Assembly (NCBI GenBank): GCA_964568425.1
Contig: CAZMPO010000004.1
Location: 1 to 64,000 of the forward strand
Length of the DNA stretch: 64,000 bases
Reading direction: 5' to 3'
Source of the DNA: CAKSQF01 sp964568425
GTDB taxonomy: Bacteria; Bacillota; Clostridia; Oscillospirales; CAG-272
Part shown: one piece after another, positions 48,031 through 57,083 of the stretch
How positions within the stretch are numbered: position 1 is the first letter of the stretch
Layout: each line of letters starts with the position of its first letter
Notes under the pieces: model-generated
The model's database searches: none
Told to the model about the DNA's origin: nothing
The model's input: only the letters and a program-made list of their open reading frames with translations
Program-made: the position numbers and the translations under genes

Positions 48031-48601
48031 CATCCTTTAAGAAGAGCGAGAAAAACAACCAACAGGAAAAGAGAAAGGGCGATAGCCCTCCTCCGATGTA
48101 GAGCAGGCACCAGATCGAACAGAACCAAATAATGAATACAGTCGCCGCCGACAGCAGATCAACCGCAGTCGCGGCGACTTTTTCTGAAAATAACATGAGC
48201 AGAACCGACCGCAGAGCGGACCCTCCGTCGAGCGTTTTGATCGGCAGCATGTTCATTATCCCGAATATCAGATTATGCTCGACAAACGCCTCGCAAATGT
48301 TGCTTTTGACCCTCGAAAAAATAAGCGCGAGCAGAATGTTCGTCATCGGTCCGGACAAATAGACGATCAGCTCAAGCTTGTATGAGCAAAGCCGCCCCGA
48401 GCGTTTTATCGACAGCCCGAACGGCGATACCGCAATGTCCGAGATCCTCTCGCCGACGATGAGTATCGCAAAGATGTGCCCGAGCTCATGCGCGCCAAGT
48501 GCCGCAAAGAGCATGAGCGTACCGATGTTTGGCAAAAGAATTATGTATATCATCGCAAGACAGGCGGTCAAGAGTGTCGCAAGCCGCCTTTTGTTTATCA
48601 T
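48014..48601 (-). CDS. M50 family membrane metalloprotease (SpoIVFB-like)
   Basis: A 195-aa intramembrane zinc protease. The motif H-E-L-G-H near residue 38 lies in the first helical region and the second site N-M-L-P-I-K-T-L-D-G-G near residue 117 contributes the Asp ligand. Five to six hydrophobic helices make up the whole protein; there is no CBS or PDZ domain. The size and motifs resemble SpoIVFB-type site-2 proteases, but SpoIVFA is not adjacent, so a sporulation role is only a possibility. It is monocistronic and converges with the EEP gene. Confidence 0.85.
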   Translation of the reverse strand: MINKRRLATLLTACLAMIYIILLPNIGTLMLFAALGAHELGHIFAILIVGERISDIAVSPFGLSIKRSGRLCSYKLELIVYLSGPMTNILLALIFSRVKSNICEAFVEHNLIFGIMNMLPIKTLDGGSALRSVLLMLFSEKVAATAVDLLSAATVFIIWFCSIWCLLYIGGGLSPFLFSCWLFFSLFLKDVKARP

Positions 48602-48692
48602 TGCCTATCACCTCGGTATCAAGTGTATGATCGCTTTTGACGATCAATGCTTACAAAATTTCAGATCTTTTTGCAAAAAGTTCGAAAAAGTC

Positions 48693-48721
48693 TTGACAAA
48701 GCGAAAAAGATGTGGTATAAT
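48693..48721 (+). promoter_or_regulatory. Promoter of tRNA-Pro
   Basis: Perfect TTGACA (48693-48698) and TATAAT (48716-48721), 17-bp spacer. Confidence 0.86.
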
Positions 48722-48737
48722 ATCATCTGTTGAATAT

Positions 48738-48814
48738 CGGGGTGTGGCTCAGCTTGGTAGAGTGCTTGGTTCGGGTCCAAGAGGCCGCGCGTTCGAATCG
48801 CGCCACTCCGACCA
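48738..48814 (+). tRNA. tRNA-Pro (CGG)
   Basis: Acceptor CGGGGTG pairs with CACTCCG including one G-U. The anticodon stem CTTGG/CCAAG closes TTCGGGT, anticodon CGG. T loop TTCGAAT; CCA encoded. 77 nt. Confidence 0.95.
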
Positions 48815-48815
48815 T

Positions 48816-48846
48816 AAAAAGTCCGAACTTGCCGTTCGGACTTTTT
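48816..48846 (+). terminator. Terminator of tRNA-Pro
   Basis: A perfect 13-bp stem (48816-48828 with 48834-48846) ending in a T run. Confidence 0.88.
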
Positions 48847-48877
48847 TAATACTCAAAAATCTTTTAAGGAGCTGTTT

Positions 48878-49984
48878 ATGGCAAATGTCGGAATAATATG
48901 CGAATATAATCCTTTTCATCCCGGTCACGCCGAACAGCTTTCAATGATCGATCGGGCACTTCCAAATGAAGAAAACACAAAGATTGCCCTAATGTCCGGC
49001 AATTTCGTTCAGCGAGGCGAGCCTGCGATATATCATAAGTACCTGCGCGCCAAATCCGCTCTTGTCTCAGGGGTCGATCTCGTTCTCGAATATCCGTTCC
49101 CACATTCAATGGGTCCCGCAAAAGAGTTTGCCTATAACGCTCTCGCCGTTTTTGACCGCCTTGGTACTGTGGACTATATCTGTTTTGGCAGTGAGTGCGG
49201 AGAGCTCGATACTCTGTCATATGCCGCCGATGTCATTCTGTCGGATGCGTTCGAGAAAGAACTCTCAAGGCTTGTTTCAAGCGAAAAAAGCGTGTCCTAT
49301 GCCACACTGCGCGAAAGTGCTTTCGAAAATTTGACGGGACGGCAATTGCCGACCGCCGCCAACGATATCCTTGCCGTCGAATATCTGTGCGCACTGAAAA
49401 AGCTTCGCTCAAAGATTCGCCCGATCGTCATAAAGCGTCGATCTGCCTTTAGCGCAAGCGGCGCGCGAAAGTCGATTCTGCTCGGCGAAAATGATCGCTT
49501 TGCTCTTGGTGAACCGACATTTGAACTTTCAGAGCACGAAAAAGCCGTAACGCTTGATGATTTTTCAAAAACCATCATACCATATCTCAGACAGTCCGAA
49601 CCGAGCACGCTCGTATCATACGCCGACATGACATACGATCTTGCCTGCAGCATGGTTTGTGCATCAAAGACATCTCGAACGCTCTCCGAGCTTGTTGACA
49701 TGCTTTCAAGTAAAAGCTATCCAAGATCAAGGATCAAACGCGCGATTTTTTTTGCCTTCTTTAAGGTTACCGGGGAGATGCTCCATACACCGCTGACATC
49801 GATAAGGCTTCTCGGGGCAAATGGGCGAGGACGGGACTTTCTCAGAAATATAAACGGTGATATCGAGATCTTGTCGACCGCCCACTCGGATAAACAGGCA
49901 TTTTCACTCATGTGCGACGAGATATATTCACTCGTTTGTGATCTCCCTGTAGATTTTTACAAGCAAAAGCCGATAATTCTGTGA
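48878..49984 (+). CDS. tmcAL: tRNA(Met) cytidine acetate ligase
   Basis: Uses ATP and acetate to make N4-acetylcytidine at the wobble position of elongator tRNA-Met. At 368 aa it is close to the normal length. The nucleotidyltransferase core starts V-G-I-I-C-E-Y-N-P-F-H-P-G-H (residues 3-16, with the HxGH motif), then A-L-M-S-G-N-F-V-Q-R-G-E-P-A near residue 37 and F-G-S-E-C-G near residue 102. AAGGAGC lies upstream. It follows tRNA-Pro by 63 bp, separated by a terminator, and has no obvious promoter of its own, so read-through is possible. Confidence 0.93.
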   Translation: MANVGIICEYNPFHPGHAEQLSMIDRALPNEENTKIALMSGNFVQRGEPAIYHKYLRAKSALVSGVDLVLEYPFPHSMGPAKEFAYNALAVFDRLGTVDYICFGSECGELDTLSYAADVILSDAFEKELSRLVSSEKSVSYATLRESAFENLTGRQLPTAANDILAVEYLCALKKLRSKIRPIVIKRRSAFSASGARKSILLGENDRFALGEPTFELSEHEKAVTLDDFSKTIIPYLRQSEPSTLVSYADMTYDLACSMVCASKTSRTLSELVDMLSSKSYPRSRIKRAIFFAFFKVTGEMLHTPLTSIRLLGANGRGRDFLRNINGDIEILSTAHSDKQAFSLMCDEIYSLVCDLPVDFYKQKPIIL

Positions 49985-50064
49985 AAATTTACATATCGTC
50001 CACACATGCGTCGGTAAAATAGTGTATAATAAATTAAATAGATAAGTAATGGTAGGAGGATAAC

Positions 50065-50373
50065 ATGGCAACAACGGTAAAAGGAAAATACCTTATATAT
50101 AAAGGTCTGCCTCTTGTAAGAGAGAATAACACGATCTGCTACGGCAGTATGGAAAATAAGAGCGTGCTTTTCCTCATGGTAATGTCAAATAAAACGATTT
50201 CAACAAAGGACCCTGCGATAAAGGTCGAGGTCCCGGATATGATACTCGGACAGGTGGTCAGCACCGACACGAGCAAAAAGCCGCACGAAAGAATACTTAA
50301 ACAGTTTAGCAAAAACGGACTTTACGACGCTCTCGACTTCGGCATCGACGTAATGAACAGATTTAACAAATGA
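50065..50373 (+). CDS. Conserved small protein, function unknown
   Basis: A 102-aa soluble protein, M-A-T-T-V-K-G-K-Y-L-I-Y-K-G-x-P-L-V-R-E-N-N followed by I-C-Y-G-S-M and V-L-F-L-M-V-M-S. I have the impression of a conserved clostridial family but know no function. A strong AGGAGG lies 9 nt upstream, a TATAAT at about 50026 serves as -10, and a terminator follows, so it is a real single-gene unit. Confidence 0.8.
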   Translation: MATTVKGKYLIYKGLPLVRENNTICYGSMENKSVLFLMVMSNKTISTKDPAIKVEVPDMILGQVVSTDTSKKPHERILKQFSKNGLYDALDFGIDVMNRFNK

Positions 50374-50379
50374 TCAAAG

Positions 50380-50409
50380 AACATCCCGAGAAACAGCTCT
50401 CGGGATGTT
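50380..50409. terminator. Bidirectional terminator
   Basis: A perfect 12-bp stem (50380-50391 with 50398-50409) with T run on the plus side, between the convergent small-protein gene and the YdcF-like gene. Confidence 0.85.
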
Positions 50410-50415
50410 TTTTGG

Positions 50416-51225
50416 TTATATAAAAGATGTATTTTGATAGATCGTGTCAACTGTGACCGCAATGAACTCTCTGATAAGATAGTGCGGCAGGAGGATGGAC
50501 GGAAGATCTGCCGAAATGCCGTATATGTTTCTTATTCCGCACTTTCGCGCAAGTGCCATGCCTCTGAAAACATGAAAATTGTTCGTGACTACCGCGACAT
50601 TTTTGCTTGTGTCGCCGATGATCTTTGCGCTGAACTTGAGATTTTCGGATGTTGAGGTCGACCTGTCCTCAAGAATGATCCGTTTTTCGTCAATTCCGCG
50701 ACGGATAAGCTCGCGCGATATGCACATTGCCTCGCTGATCATCTCGTCGTCTCCCTGACCGCCCGATGCTATGCAGATCGTATTTTCGTTGTCCGCAAGA
50801 TATTCGTAAGCCGCATCTATCCTGTTTTCGAGTGCCAATGAAGGTCTCTCGCCGTTCACCTTTGCTCCGAGCAGGATGATATAGTCAAGCGACTCGGGAG
50901 GACTTGAGAAAAAACCGCTTATAATGCACCCCTCGACAAAGAGGAAAAACGCAAGGCAGACAAAAAACAGAGTGTAAAAGGTGGCGATCATCCATTTGGG
51001 CAGAGCAAGCATACCGCATCCGATAAGCTCTCTGATCGTGAGATATACGCAGATACATCCCGAAAAGAAGGGCCAGATATAGAGTATCGACATTCCAAAT
51101 CCCGCGAACATGCCGACCGCAAAATAATAGATCACAAACAGCAGTGCAAGGCAGGTGAGAACGATCGAGAGAGTATCACCGAAAAATGCATGTTTGATCA
51201 AAGCCGCCGCGCTCCTTTTATTCAT
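50416..51225 (-). CDS. YdcF/DUF218 family membrane protein
   Basis: A 269-aa protein with three or four N-terminal hydrophobic segments (about residues 15-105) and a DUF218 domain: Y-I-I-L-L-G-A-K-V near residue 117, R-I-D-A-A-Y-E-Y-L near 136, C-I-A-S-G-G-Q-G near 151, I-L-E-D-R-S-T-S-T-S-E-N near 184 and V-V-T-N-N-F-H-V-F-R near 210. The family is tied to cell-envelope processes (SanA/ElyC/YdcF). It overlaps the end of the degenerate M23 gene by 8 bp, so the two are one operon. Confidence 0.9.
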   Translation of the reverse strand: MNKRSAAALIKHAFFGDTLSIVLTCLALLFVIYYFAVGMFAGFGMSILYIWPFFSGCICVYLTIRELIGCGMLALPKWMIATFYTLFFVCLAFFLFVEGCIISGFFSSPPESLDYIILLGAKVNGERPSLALENRIDAAYEYLADNENTICIASGGQGDDEMISEAMCISRELIRRGIDEKRIILEDRSTSTSENLKFSAKIIGDTSKNVAVVTNNFHVFRGMALARKCGIRNIYGISADLPSILLPHYLIREFIAVTVDTIYQNTSFI

Positions 51226-52894
51226 AACTGCCCATCGCGACCTCGCCGTTCCTTCCGCCTTCGATAAGCGGATAGTAGGATACGGGAATGTCGCCTATCC
51301 AAAGCTCAAAATAGCAGGTGTGATCGTCGGTGTAGCCCTTTTTGCCGCCGCCTTTGCCGATCTCGGCTCCTTTTTCGACAATGTCGCCCTCGGATACGTT
51401 CGCACTGTCAAGACAGTAATAGACCGAGCGAAGACCAAACCCGTGATCGATGACCACTGTAACACCGCCCATCTTTGTCTCGCCGACATAGCTGACCTTG
51501 CCTTTGTTTGTCGCCGACACCGACTGTGTCTTGTAGCATACCCAAGCGATTCCGTTTGAAATGTGCTTCTGCTCATCTGTTCCGTTGTTTACCGTGTCGC
51601 CGAATCTCGCTCTGTTTTGGCTTTCGTCGGGCGTCAGGAACGCACCGTCGAAATAGCGAGTCTCACAGATCGGAAGTGTTACGATAATCTCCGAGAAAGC
51701 CTTGAAATTATCGTCCGATCGTGTCGACATGTCGATCACGCCCTTGTAATTGTACTTGCGTTCCTTGATCTTTGCACTGAGCGGGTTGACCTTGATCGGT
51801 AGCTCGATCGTTTTCCCGAGATATCCGATCGTTATCTTGTACTCTGTCGTTGACTCGATTCCCGAATATCCGAACGGAATGAGCGCGCGTATGCAGTCGC
51901 CGTCGTTGTAAAATCTCGGTGTGTAGCCGATGTCGGGCGCGACCGATACTTTGATCTCGGACAGATCGTTGACATCTGTGTATTTTCCCGACAGAACAAC
52001 AAATTCGCCGTCCTCGATCTCCTTCTCTCCAAGCCAGAAAAAGGCGAGCGGATCGAATATGATATCAACGCTCAGTCGATATGTGAAATGTCCGCCGGCA
52101 TTGCTCGCGCCGCTTTTCTCCCACAGAGCGTCGATATCGAAATTAAGCTTTGTGTCGGCTTTGATGTTTTTTCTTATAAACTCGCTCTCCGAAAGCTCAG
52201 TGAGATTTCCTTCAAAGAGCACTTTGCCGAGCGCGTCCGAAACTTTGACATCGGCAGAGGTCGGTTCGCGGTCGAATGTCGGGGTAAATTCACGATATGA
52301 ACAGCTGACAATAAAGCCGTCGTCAGCAAACTCGATGCTCGGTGTGTGCGTGACGCCGCTGTATGAGCTGTATGTCCAATCAGCCTCGGTCGGTCTGAGC
52401 ATGGTGCCGTGAAGGGTGAGACATGGCGGCGTTGAAGCATCATACAGTGAGGCTGAAAAATCGCTGTCAAGAAACGCGATGGCAGCCGATGCATCCATTA
52501 AAAATGCATTGCCCTCGTGATCGGTGTAATAGCTGCTGCTCGGTTTTGTAGCCGAAAAATAGTAATTGTATTTTGTGGTCAGATCATAGCTGTGAAAGCT
52601 GACCTCGATCGACGGTGCGTCCTCCAAATCCTTCGGAAGGGAAGGGATCGTCCTTGCACTGTCGTGAATGTCGGTGAGGATGTCGATGATCTGCTTGCCC
52701 TCGTTTGTCGATCTGTCAAATGATGCATACGCACCGTTCATATCGCAAAATTCGAGAGAGGTGATGGATCCTCGTTCGACAGGTGCGTCCTTTGCCGAAA
52801 AGTAGGAGCCGATCGCAAAATATGTCGGGATAAACAGTATCAAAACAACTATGACCGCTCTGAAAATGTTCTTCATTCTTTTGCCTTGTTGCAT
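51218..52894 (-). CDS. Membrane-anchored protein with a degenerate M23 (LytM) domain
   Basis: A 558-aa protein with one N-terminal helix (about residues 10-28), a large extracellular beta-rich region (40-430) and a C-terminal LytM fold. Family landmarks remain (V-V-I-D-H-G-F-G, then S-E-G-D-I-V-E-K-G-A-E-I-G). However, the zinc and catalytic residues look replaced: the H-x-G-x-D segment reads H-I-S-N-G-I-A, the Y-A-H segment Y-Y-C, and the H-L-H-F-E segment T-C-Y-F-E. It is therefore probably inactive and could be a binding or scaffold protein, as are EnvC and Bacillus SpoIIQ. GGGGGGAAATGAT precedes the ATG. Co-transcribed with the YdcF-like gene. Confidence 0.8.
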   Translation of the reverse strand: MQQGKRMKNIFRAVIVVLILFIPTYFAIGSYFSAKDAPVERGSITSLEFCDMNGAYASFDRSTNEGKQIIDILTDIHDSARTIPSLPKDLEDAPSIEVSFHSYDLTTKYNYYFSATKPSSSYYTDHEGNAFLMDASAAIAFLDSDFSASLYDASTPPCLTLHGTMLRPTEADWTYSSYSGVTHTPSIEFADDGFIVSCSYREFTPTFDREPTSADVKVSDALGKVLFEGNLTELSESEFIRKNIKADTKLNFDIDALWEKSGASNAGGHFTYRLSVDIIFDPLAFFWLGEKEIEDGEFVVLSGKYTDVNDLSEIKVSVAPDIGYTPRFYNDGDCIRALIPFGYSGIESTTEYKITIGYLGKTIELPIKVNPLSAKIKERKYNYKGVIDMSTRSDDNFKAFSEIIVTLPICETRYFDGAFLTPDESQNRARFGDTVNNGTDEQKHISNGIAWVCYKTQSVSATNKGKVSYVGETKMGGVTVVIDHGFGLRSVYYCLDSANVSEGDIVEKGAEIGKGGGKKGYTDDHTCYFELWIGDIPVSYYPLIEGGRNGEVAMGSYE

Positions 52895-52982
52895 ATCATT
52901 TCCCCCCGGATCTGCTCTTGTTGAGCGTTTTTATGTATTTTATCATATTCAAACGAAAAAATCTATATAATAATGTAAATAA

Positions 52983-53519
52983 ATGCTTGATGCGAGGTGT
53001 TTTGCGATAAACAGATCAAAAAAACAAAGGGCCATTGCAGGTGCTGTCCTCTCCCTTGTTGTTTTTCCGCTCTTGGTGTCCTGCCTTCGGGCTGATTATA
53101 CCGCAACCGATCTTCTCACGGAGCTTATATCGGCAATCGATGAGCCGCCCGAGATGAATATCTGCTTCAAAAACGGCGATGGTCTGAATGCCGTTGCACA
53201 GGGCGAGCTTGCCGATCTTTTTGGCGGCGTCGATCCGAGCAGCTCGGCGTCCGATTTTGCCTTTTTCAGATCAAAGCGCGATCGCCTTTATGAGATATAT
53301 GTTCTCTGCGCCCCCTCTGCCGATCGGTCGGATCTCATTCGCGACATCCTTGAAAGGCGGATAGAGCTTATCCAAACGCGCGATATAAGGCTCTATGATG
53401 AGGATTGGTATGAGCGTGCGATAGCTCCCGCCAAAACGCTCGTCAGAGGGCGGTATGTTATCCTGCTCGTGACCCCGTGCAATGAAAAGATCGAGAAAAA
53501 GCTTGACTCGATCCTTTGA
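52983..53519 (+). CDS. DUF4358-like lipoprotein
   Basis: A 178-aa protein with a hydrophobic segment ending in L-L-V-S-C-L near residue 34, a probable lipobox, and a C-terminal domain (about 90-175) resembling DUF4358: L-Y-E-I-Y-V-L near residue 102, L-E-R-R-I-E-L-I-Q and R-G-R-Y-V-I-L-L-V-T near residue 160. Function is unknown. A TATAAT at 52966-52971 sits only about 12 bp before the ATG, so the message would have almost no leader, and there is no ribosome binding site; the true start could differ. Confidence 0.65.
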   Translation: MLDARCFAINRSKKQRAIAGAVLSLVVFPLLVSCLRADYTATDLLTELISAIDEPPEMNICFKNGDGLNAVAQGELADLFGGVDPSSSASDFAFFRSKRDRLYEIYVLCAPSADRSDLIRDILERRIELIQTRDIRLYDEDWYERAIAPAKTLVRGRYVILLVTPCNEKIEKKLDSIL

Positions 53520-53528
53520 ATATACGAA

Positions 53529-53563
53529 AATTCCCCGATACCGAAAAATGGTATCGGGGATTT
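53529..53563. terminator. Bidirectional terminator
   Basis: A 14-bp stem with one mismatch (CCCCGATACC/GGTATCGGGG core) between the convergent DUF4358-like and ftsH genes. Confidence 0.8.
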
Positions 53564-53570
53564 ATGCTTA

Positions 53571-55637
53571 TTAAAGATCGGAGAAGAAATTTCCGCCGCT
53601 CTGCTCGTCATCCGAGCCTCTGTCATCCGATGATGAAGATGCATGATTCTCGGCAGCTTGACGCGCCTCCTCTTCCTCGGCTTTTCTTCTTGCCTCGGCT
53701 TCCTCACGCATGCGCTTTTCCGCAGCCTCGTTTTCCTCGCGACTTCTCTTGCGTCGCTCGTCCATCATCGCCTCAAGCTCTTCGATCGTGGGCTCGGGAT
53801 CGTTATCCATAAGTGCCTTGAACTGTGCCTCGTCCATTGTTTCGTTCTTGATAAGGAACGCGGCGATCGATTCAAGCTTGCCTCTGTTTGCGGTGATGAC
53901 CTCCTCCGCCTTCTTGTATGCGGTGTCGATGATGTTTTTGATCTCGTCATCGATGATCGACGCCGTCTTTTCGGAATAGTTCTGATCGTCGGCGATCTCG
54001 CGTCCGAGGAAGACCTCGGTGTGTCCCGAACCGAACTGGATCGGACCGAGCTTGTCGCTCATTCCGAGCTGAGTGACCATCTTGCGTGCTATCTCGGTCG
54101 CGCGCTGAATGTCGTTGGATGCGCCTCCCGAAACATCATCAAAGAATACCGCCTCGGCAACTCTGCCCGCAAGCAGGGATGCGATCTCGTATTTCAGCTC
54201 GTTCTTGTACTCGCTCGTCTTGTCGTCGTTTGGCAGATAGAGCGTGTAACCAAGAGCGCGACCGCTCGGAATGATCGAGATCTGATGAACCGGATCGAGT
54301 CCGGGCAGGATGTGACGCACGACTGCGTGACCTGCCTCGTGAATGGCGGTCTTGTATTTTTCGTCCTCGCTGATGTGAAGGGTCTTTTTCTGCGTTCCGA
54401 CCATGATCTTCATCTTCGAGTCTTCGATATCGTTCATGCCGATAAGGCTCTTTCCGCGTCTTGCGGCAAGAAGTGCTGCCTCGTTGAGCAGATTTGCAAG
54501 ATCCGCGCCCGTAAATCCGGGAGTTCCTCTTGCAATTACCTCGAGATCTACATCATTTTCAAAGGGCTTGTTCCGTGCGTGGACCTTCAGTATCTCGGTC
54601 CTGCCGCGCAGATCGGGATAGTTGACCGTTACCTGACGGTCAAAGCGTCCGGGACGGAGAAGGGCAGGGTCAAGTATGTCGGGACGGTTGGTTGCCGCCA
54701 TGACAATGATTCCCTCGCTTCCGCTGAAGCCGTCCATCTCGACAAGAAGCTGGTTGAGTGTCTGCTCGCGCTCGTCGTGTCCGCCGCCGAGTCCTGCTCC
54801 GCGGTGACGTCCGACAGCGTCGATCTCGTCGATAAATACGATAGACGCGGGATTTTTTCTAGCCGTGTCAAAAAGATCACGGACACGGGATGCGCCGACA
54901 CCGACATACATTTCGACGAAATCCGAACCCGATATCGAGTAGAAGGGAACACCCGCCTCGCCTGCGACTGCCTTGGCAAGCAGTGTTTTACCTGTACCGG
55001 GAGGGCCCATCAAAAGCACGCCGTGCGGTATTTTTGCACCGAGTTTCGTGAATTTGGCGGGATCTTTGAGAAATTCGACGATCTCTTGAAGCTCTTGCTT
55101 TTCCTCGTCAGCACCCGCGACATCGGTAAATCTTATCTTGTTTTTGTCACCCGACAGGGCAACCTTTGCTCTTGCTTTGCCGAAGCTGTTGATCTTCGAG
55201 CCCTTTCCGCCGCTTGCCTCTCTGAAAACATAGGCAAAGAGCGCGATCATTGCGACGATTACGATGATATAGGGCAGAAGTGACACCCAAACAGGGTAGG
55301 TCGTCGGCTCCTTGAGATCGAATTTTACGAGCGCATTTCCGTTATCGTCAAAAACATAATCGTCATAGCAGTCTTTGTAAAATCTGCTTCTGTCCTGGAG
55401 CGTGTAGCTTATAATACGCCCGTCGGACAGACTGACGGTCAACTCGTTTTGATCATCAAGCGTAAACTCTTTGACACGGACAGCATTCTCGTCCTCGCTT
55501 TTTATGTTGTGAAAGTAGCTGACCATCTCCTCGTAAATGACCTTTTCGGTTCTGTCGCCGAGAAGCTGGTAGGCGACGAAAACGAAAAGAACAAGTACGA
55601 TCAAATAGATGAGTACTTTTTTAAGGCTTCCCTTCAT
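53571..55637 (-). CDS. ftsH: ATP-dependent zinc metalloprotease FtsH
   Basis: Membrane-bound AAA+ protease that degrades misfolded membrane and regulatory proteins. 688 aa: TM1 (about 7-25), an extracytoplasmic domain, TM2 (about 117-138), Walker A G-P-P-G-T-G-K-T at 211-218, F-I-D-E-I-D-A-V-G near 268, SRH near 315-330, and the zinc site H433-E-A-G-H437. The C-terminal 50 residues are a charged coiled coil plus a Ser/Asp-rich tail. GGAGG lies upstream. It closes the yybS-gdpP-rplI-dnaB-tilS-ftsH run; hpt, often found between tilS and ftsH, is absent. Confidence 0.97.
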   Translation of the reverse strand: MKGSLKKVLIYLIVLVLFVFVAYQLLGDRTEKVIYEEMVSYFHNIKSEDENAVRVKEFTLDDQNELTVSLSDGRIISYTLQDRSRFYKDCYDDYVFDDNGNALVKFDLKEPTTYPVWVSLLPYIIVIVAMIALFAYVFREASGGKGSKINSFGKARAKVALSGDKNKIRFTDVAGADEEKQELQEIVEFLKDPAKFTKLGAKIPHGVLLMGPPGTGKTLLAKAVAGEAGVPFYSISGSDFVEMYVGVGASRVRDLFDTARKNPASIVFIDEIDAVGRHRGAGLGGGHDEREQTLNQLLVEMDGFSGSEGIIVMAATNRPDILDPALLRPGRFDRQVTVNYPDLRGRTEILKVHARNKPFENDVDLEVIARGTPGFTGADLANLLNEAALLAARRGKSLIGMNDIEDSKMKIMVGTQKKTLHISEDEKYKTAIHEAGHAVVRHILPGLDPVHQISIIPSGRALGYTLYLPNDDKTSEYKNELKYEIASLLAGRVAEAVFFDDVSGGASNDIQRATEIARKMVTQLGMSDKLGPIQFGSGHTEVFLGREIADDQNYSEKTASIIDDEIKNIIDTAYKKAEEVITANRGKLESIAAFLIKNETMDEAQFKALMDNDPEPTIEELEAMMDERRKRSREENEAAEKRMREEAEARRKAEEEEARQAAENHASSSSDDRGSDDEQSGGNFFSDL

Positions 55638-55664
55638 GTGTTCCTCCGTAACTGTTGTTTGTTG

Positions 55665-57083
55665 TCATTTCTTTACTGTCGGATCATATGGCTCTGCATG
55701 TCTCTGCATAAGAACGCAGATCGTGATGGTCTCATAACCATTTTTCGGCAATACTCCGTCGCGTGACGGAAGGCTTGGTATCCAAAGGATGCCGCTCTCG
55801 TCTGTGATGATCGGCAAGATCGCACGCAGATCTCTGTCTGTTTTGCTGTCGCAAAGAAGCTTTTTTACCTTCCGCGTCATGTTGCCGATGCGTATCTTGT
55901 CTCCGTCAATGCGACACCTTGCCCAAAGACTGCCGATGGATATTTTATCAGACGCAAATGATTTCTGTATGGATAATTTGTAAATATTCTGTTTTTGTTT
56001 TATAGAATTTTCTACGGCAGGATCATTGCCCTTCCATAGATATATATATGCATCGGTCTCGGGTATATAATTCTCACCGAAACAAAGCTTTATTTCGTAT
56101 TGTTTTGTCTCTTTTGGACGGTAATCCTTTATAAAAAGAATTTTTCCTCTGTCTATCAGCGCACTGACGGAGCATGGGAGCGACAGCCTGCTTTGATCGA
56201 TATTCTTTTTTATCAGCTCGGATACCGCGCGAAGATTTTTGGACGACAGACGCTCGCCGCCCGATGCTCGCATGTATTGGTGCTCGATCACACGCGAAAG
56301 TATCGCACGATCAAGCAAGACAAGTGTCGCACAGTCATTCTCGTTCGCATATGCCAGGGCTGTCCTGTCAAGATATTCGCAATCGGCGCGAAGGGCGTCG
56401 CAAAATCCGAATGCCGCAGCCGTGGCATTCGGGTTGATCTTTTCAAGCAGTGGCACTATTTGTCCCCTGATGAAATTTCGCGTGTAATTTTCATCGCTGT
56501 TCGTCGTGTCGGTGACAAACGAAAGAGCATGCTCGACCGCATAGTCTGTGATCTCGCTCCTTGTCAATGAAAGCATGGGGCGGATCAGTCTCCCGCGTAT
56601 CGGCGGAATGCCCGCGCCGCCCTTTGCCGCAGAGCCGCGCGCGATGTTGAAGATCAGCGTCTCAAGATTGTCGTTTGCGTGATGCGCTACCGCGATCCTG
56701 TCTGCACCGACCGATTTTCGATATTTTTCGAGAGCCTCGTATCGAAGATCCCTGGCAACCTCCTCAAGACCCTGCTTTCTTGCCGCCGCGACAGATGGCA
56801 CATCGACCAAAGCAAACGAGAAATCTATCCCCATCCCGTCTGCAAGCTCACGGCAAAAATCGAGATCGCGGTCTGCCTCTTCTCCGCGTATTCCGTGATG
56901 AACATGAAACGCATGAATGACAATTCCGCGCTTTCCGCAGATAGATGACAGCATGTGCAAAAGTACCACCGAATCGACACCGCCCGACAGACCGACCACC
57001 ACCGAGGATACATTCGTAAGAAGATGATTGTCCTCGATGTATGAGATGACCTTTCGCAGTGTCTGATCATGCGGCGCACTCAT
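55665..57083 (-). CDS. tilS: tRNA(Ile)-lysidine synthase
   Basis: Modifies C34 of tRNA-Ile(CAU) to lysidine with ATP and lysine, allowing AUA decoding; essential. At 472 aa it has normal length. The PP-loop motif V-V-G-L-S-G-G-V-D-S is at about residues 26-35, with A-H-H-A-N-D-N and the N-terminal G-I-P-P-I-R-G-R-L-I-R-P-M signature. The start ATG overlaps the dnaB stop (ATGA), so translation is coupled. In the Bacillota order tilS lies before ftsH, as here. Confidence 0.94.
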   Translation of the reverse strand: MSAPHDQTLRKVISYIEDNHLLTNVSSVVVGLSGGVDSVVLLHMLSSICGKRGIVIHAFHVHHGIRGEEADRDLDFCRELADGMGIDFSFALVDVPSVAAARKQGLEEVARDLRYEALEKYRKSVGADRIAVAHHANDNLETLIFNIARGSAAKGGAGIPPIRGRLIRPMLSLTRSEITDYAVEHALSFVTDTTNSDENYTRNFIRGQIVPLLEKINPNATAAAFGFCDALRADCEYLDRTALAYANENDCATLVLLDRAILSRVIEHQYMRASGGERLSSKNLRAVSELIKKNIDQSRLSLPCSVSALIDRGKILFIKDYRPKETKQYEIKLCFGENYIPETDAYIYLWKGNDPAVENSIKQKQNIYKLSIQKSFASDKISIGSLWARCRIDGDKIRIGNMTRKVKKLLCDSKTDRDLRAILPIITDESGILWIPSLPSRDGVLPKNGYETITICVLMQRHAEPYDPTVKK

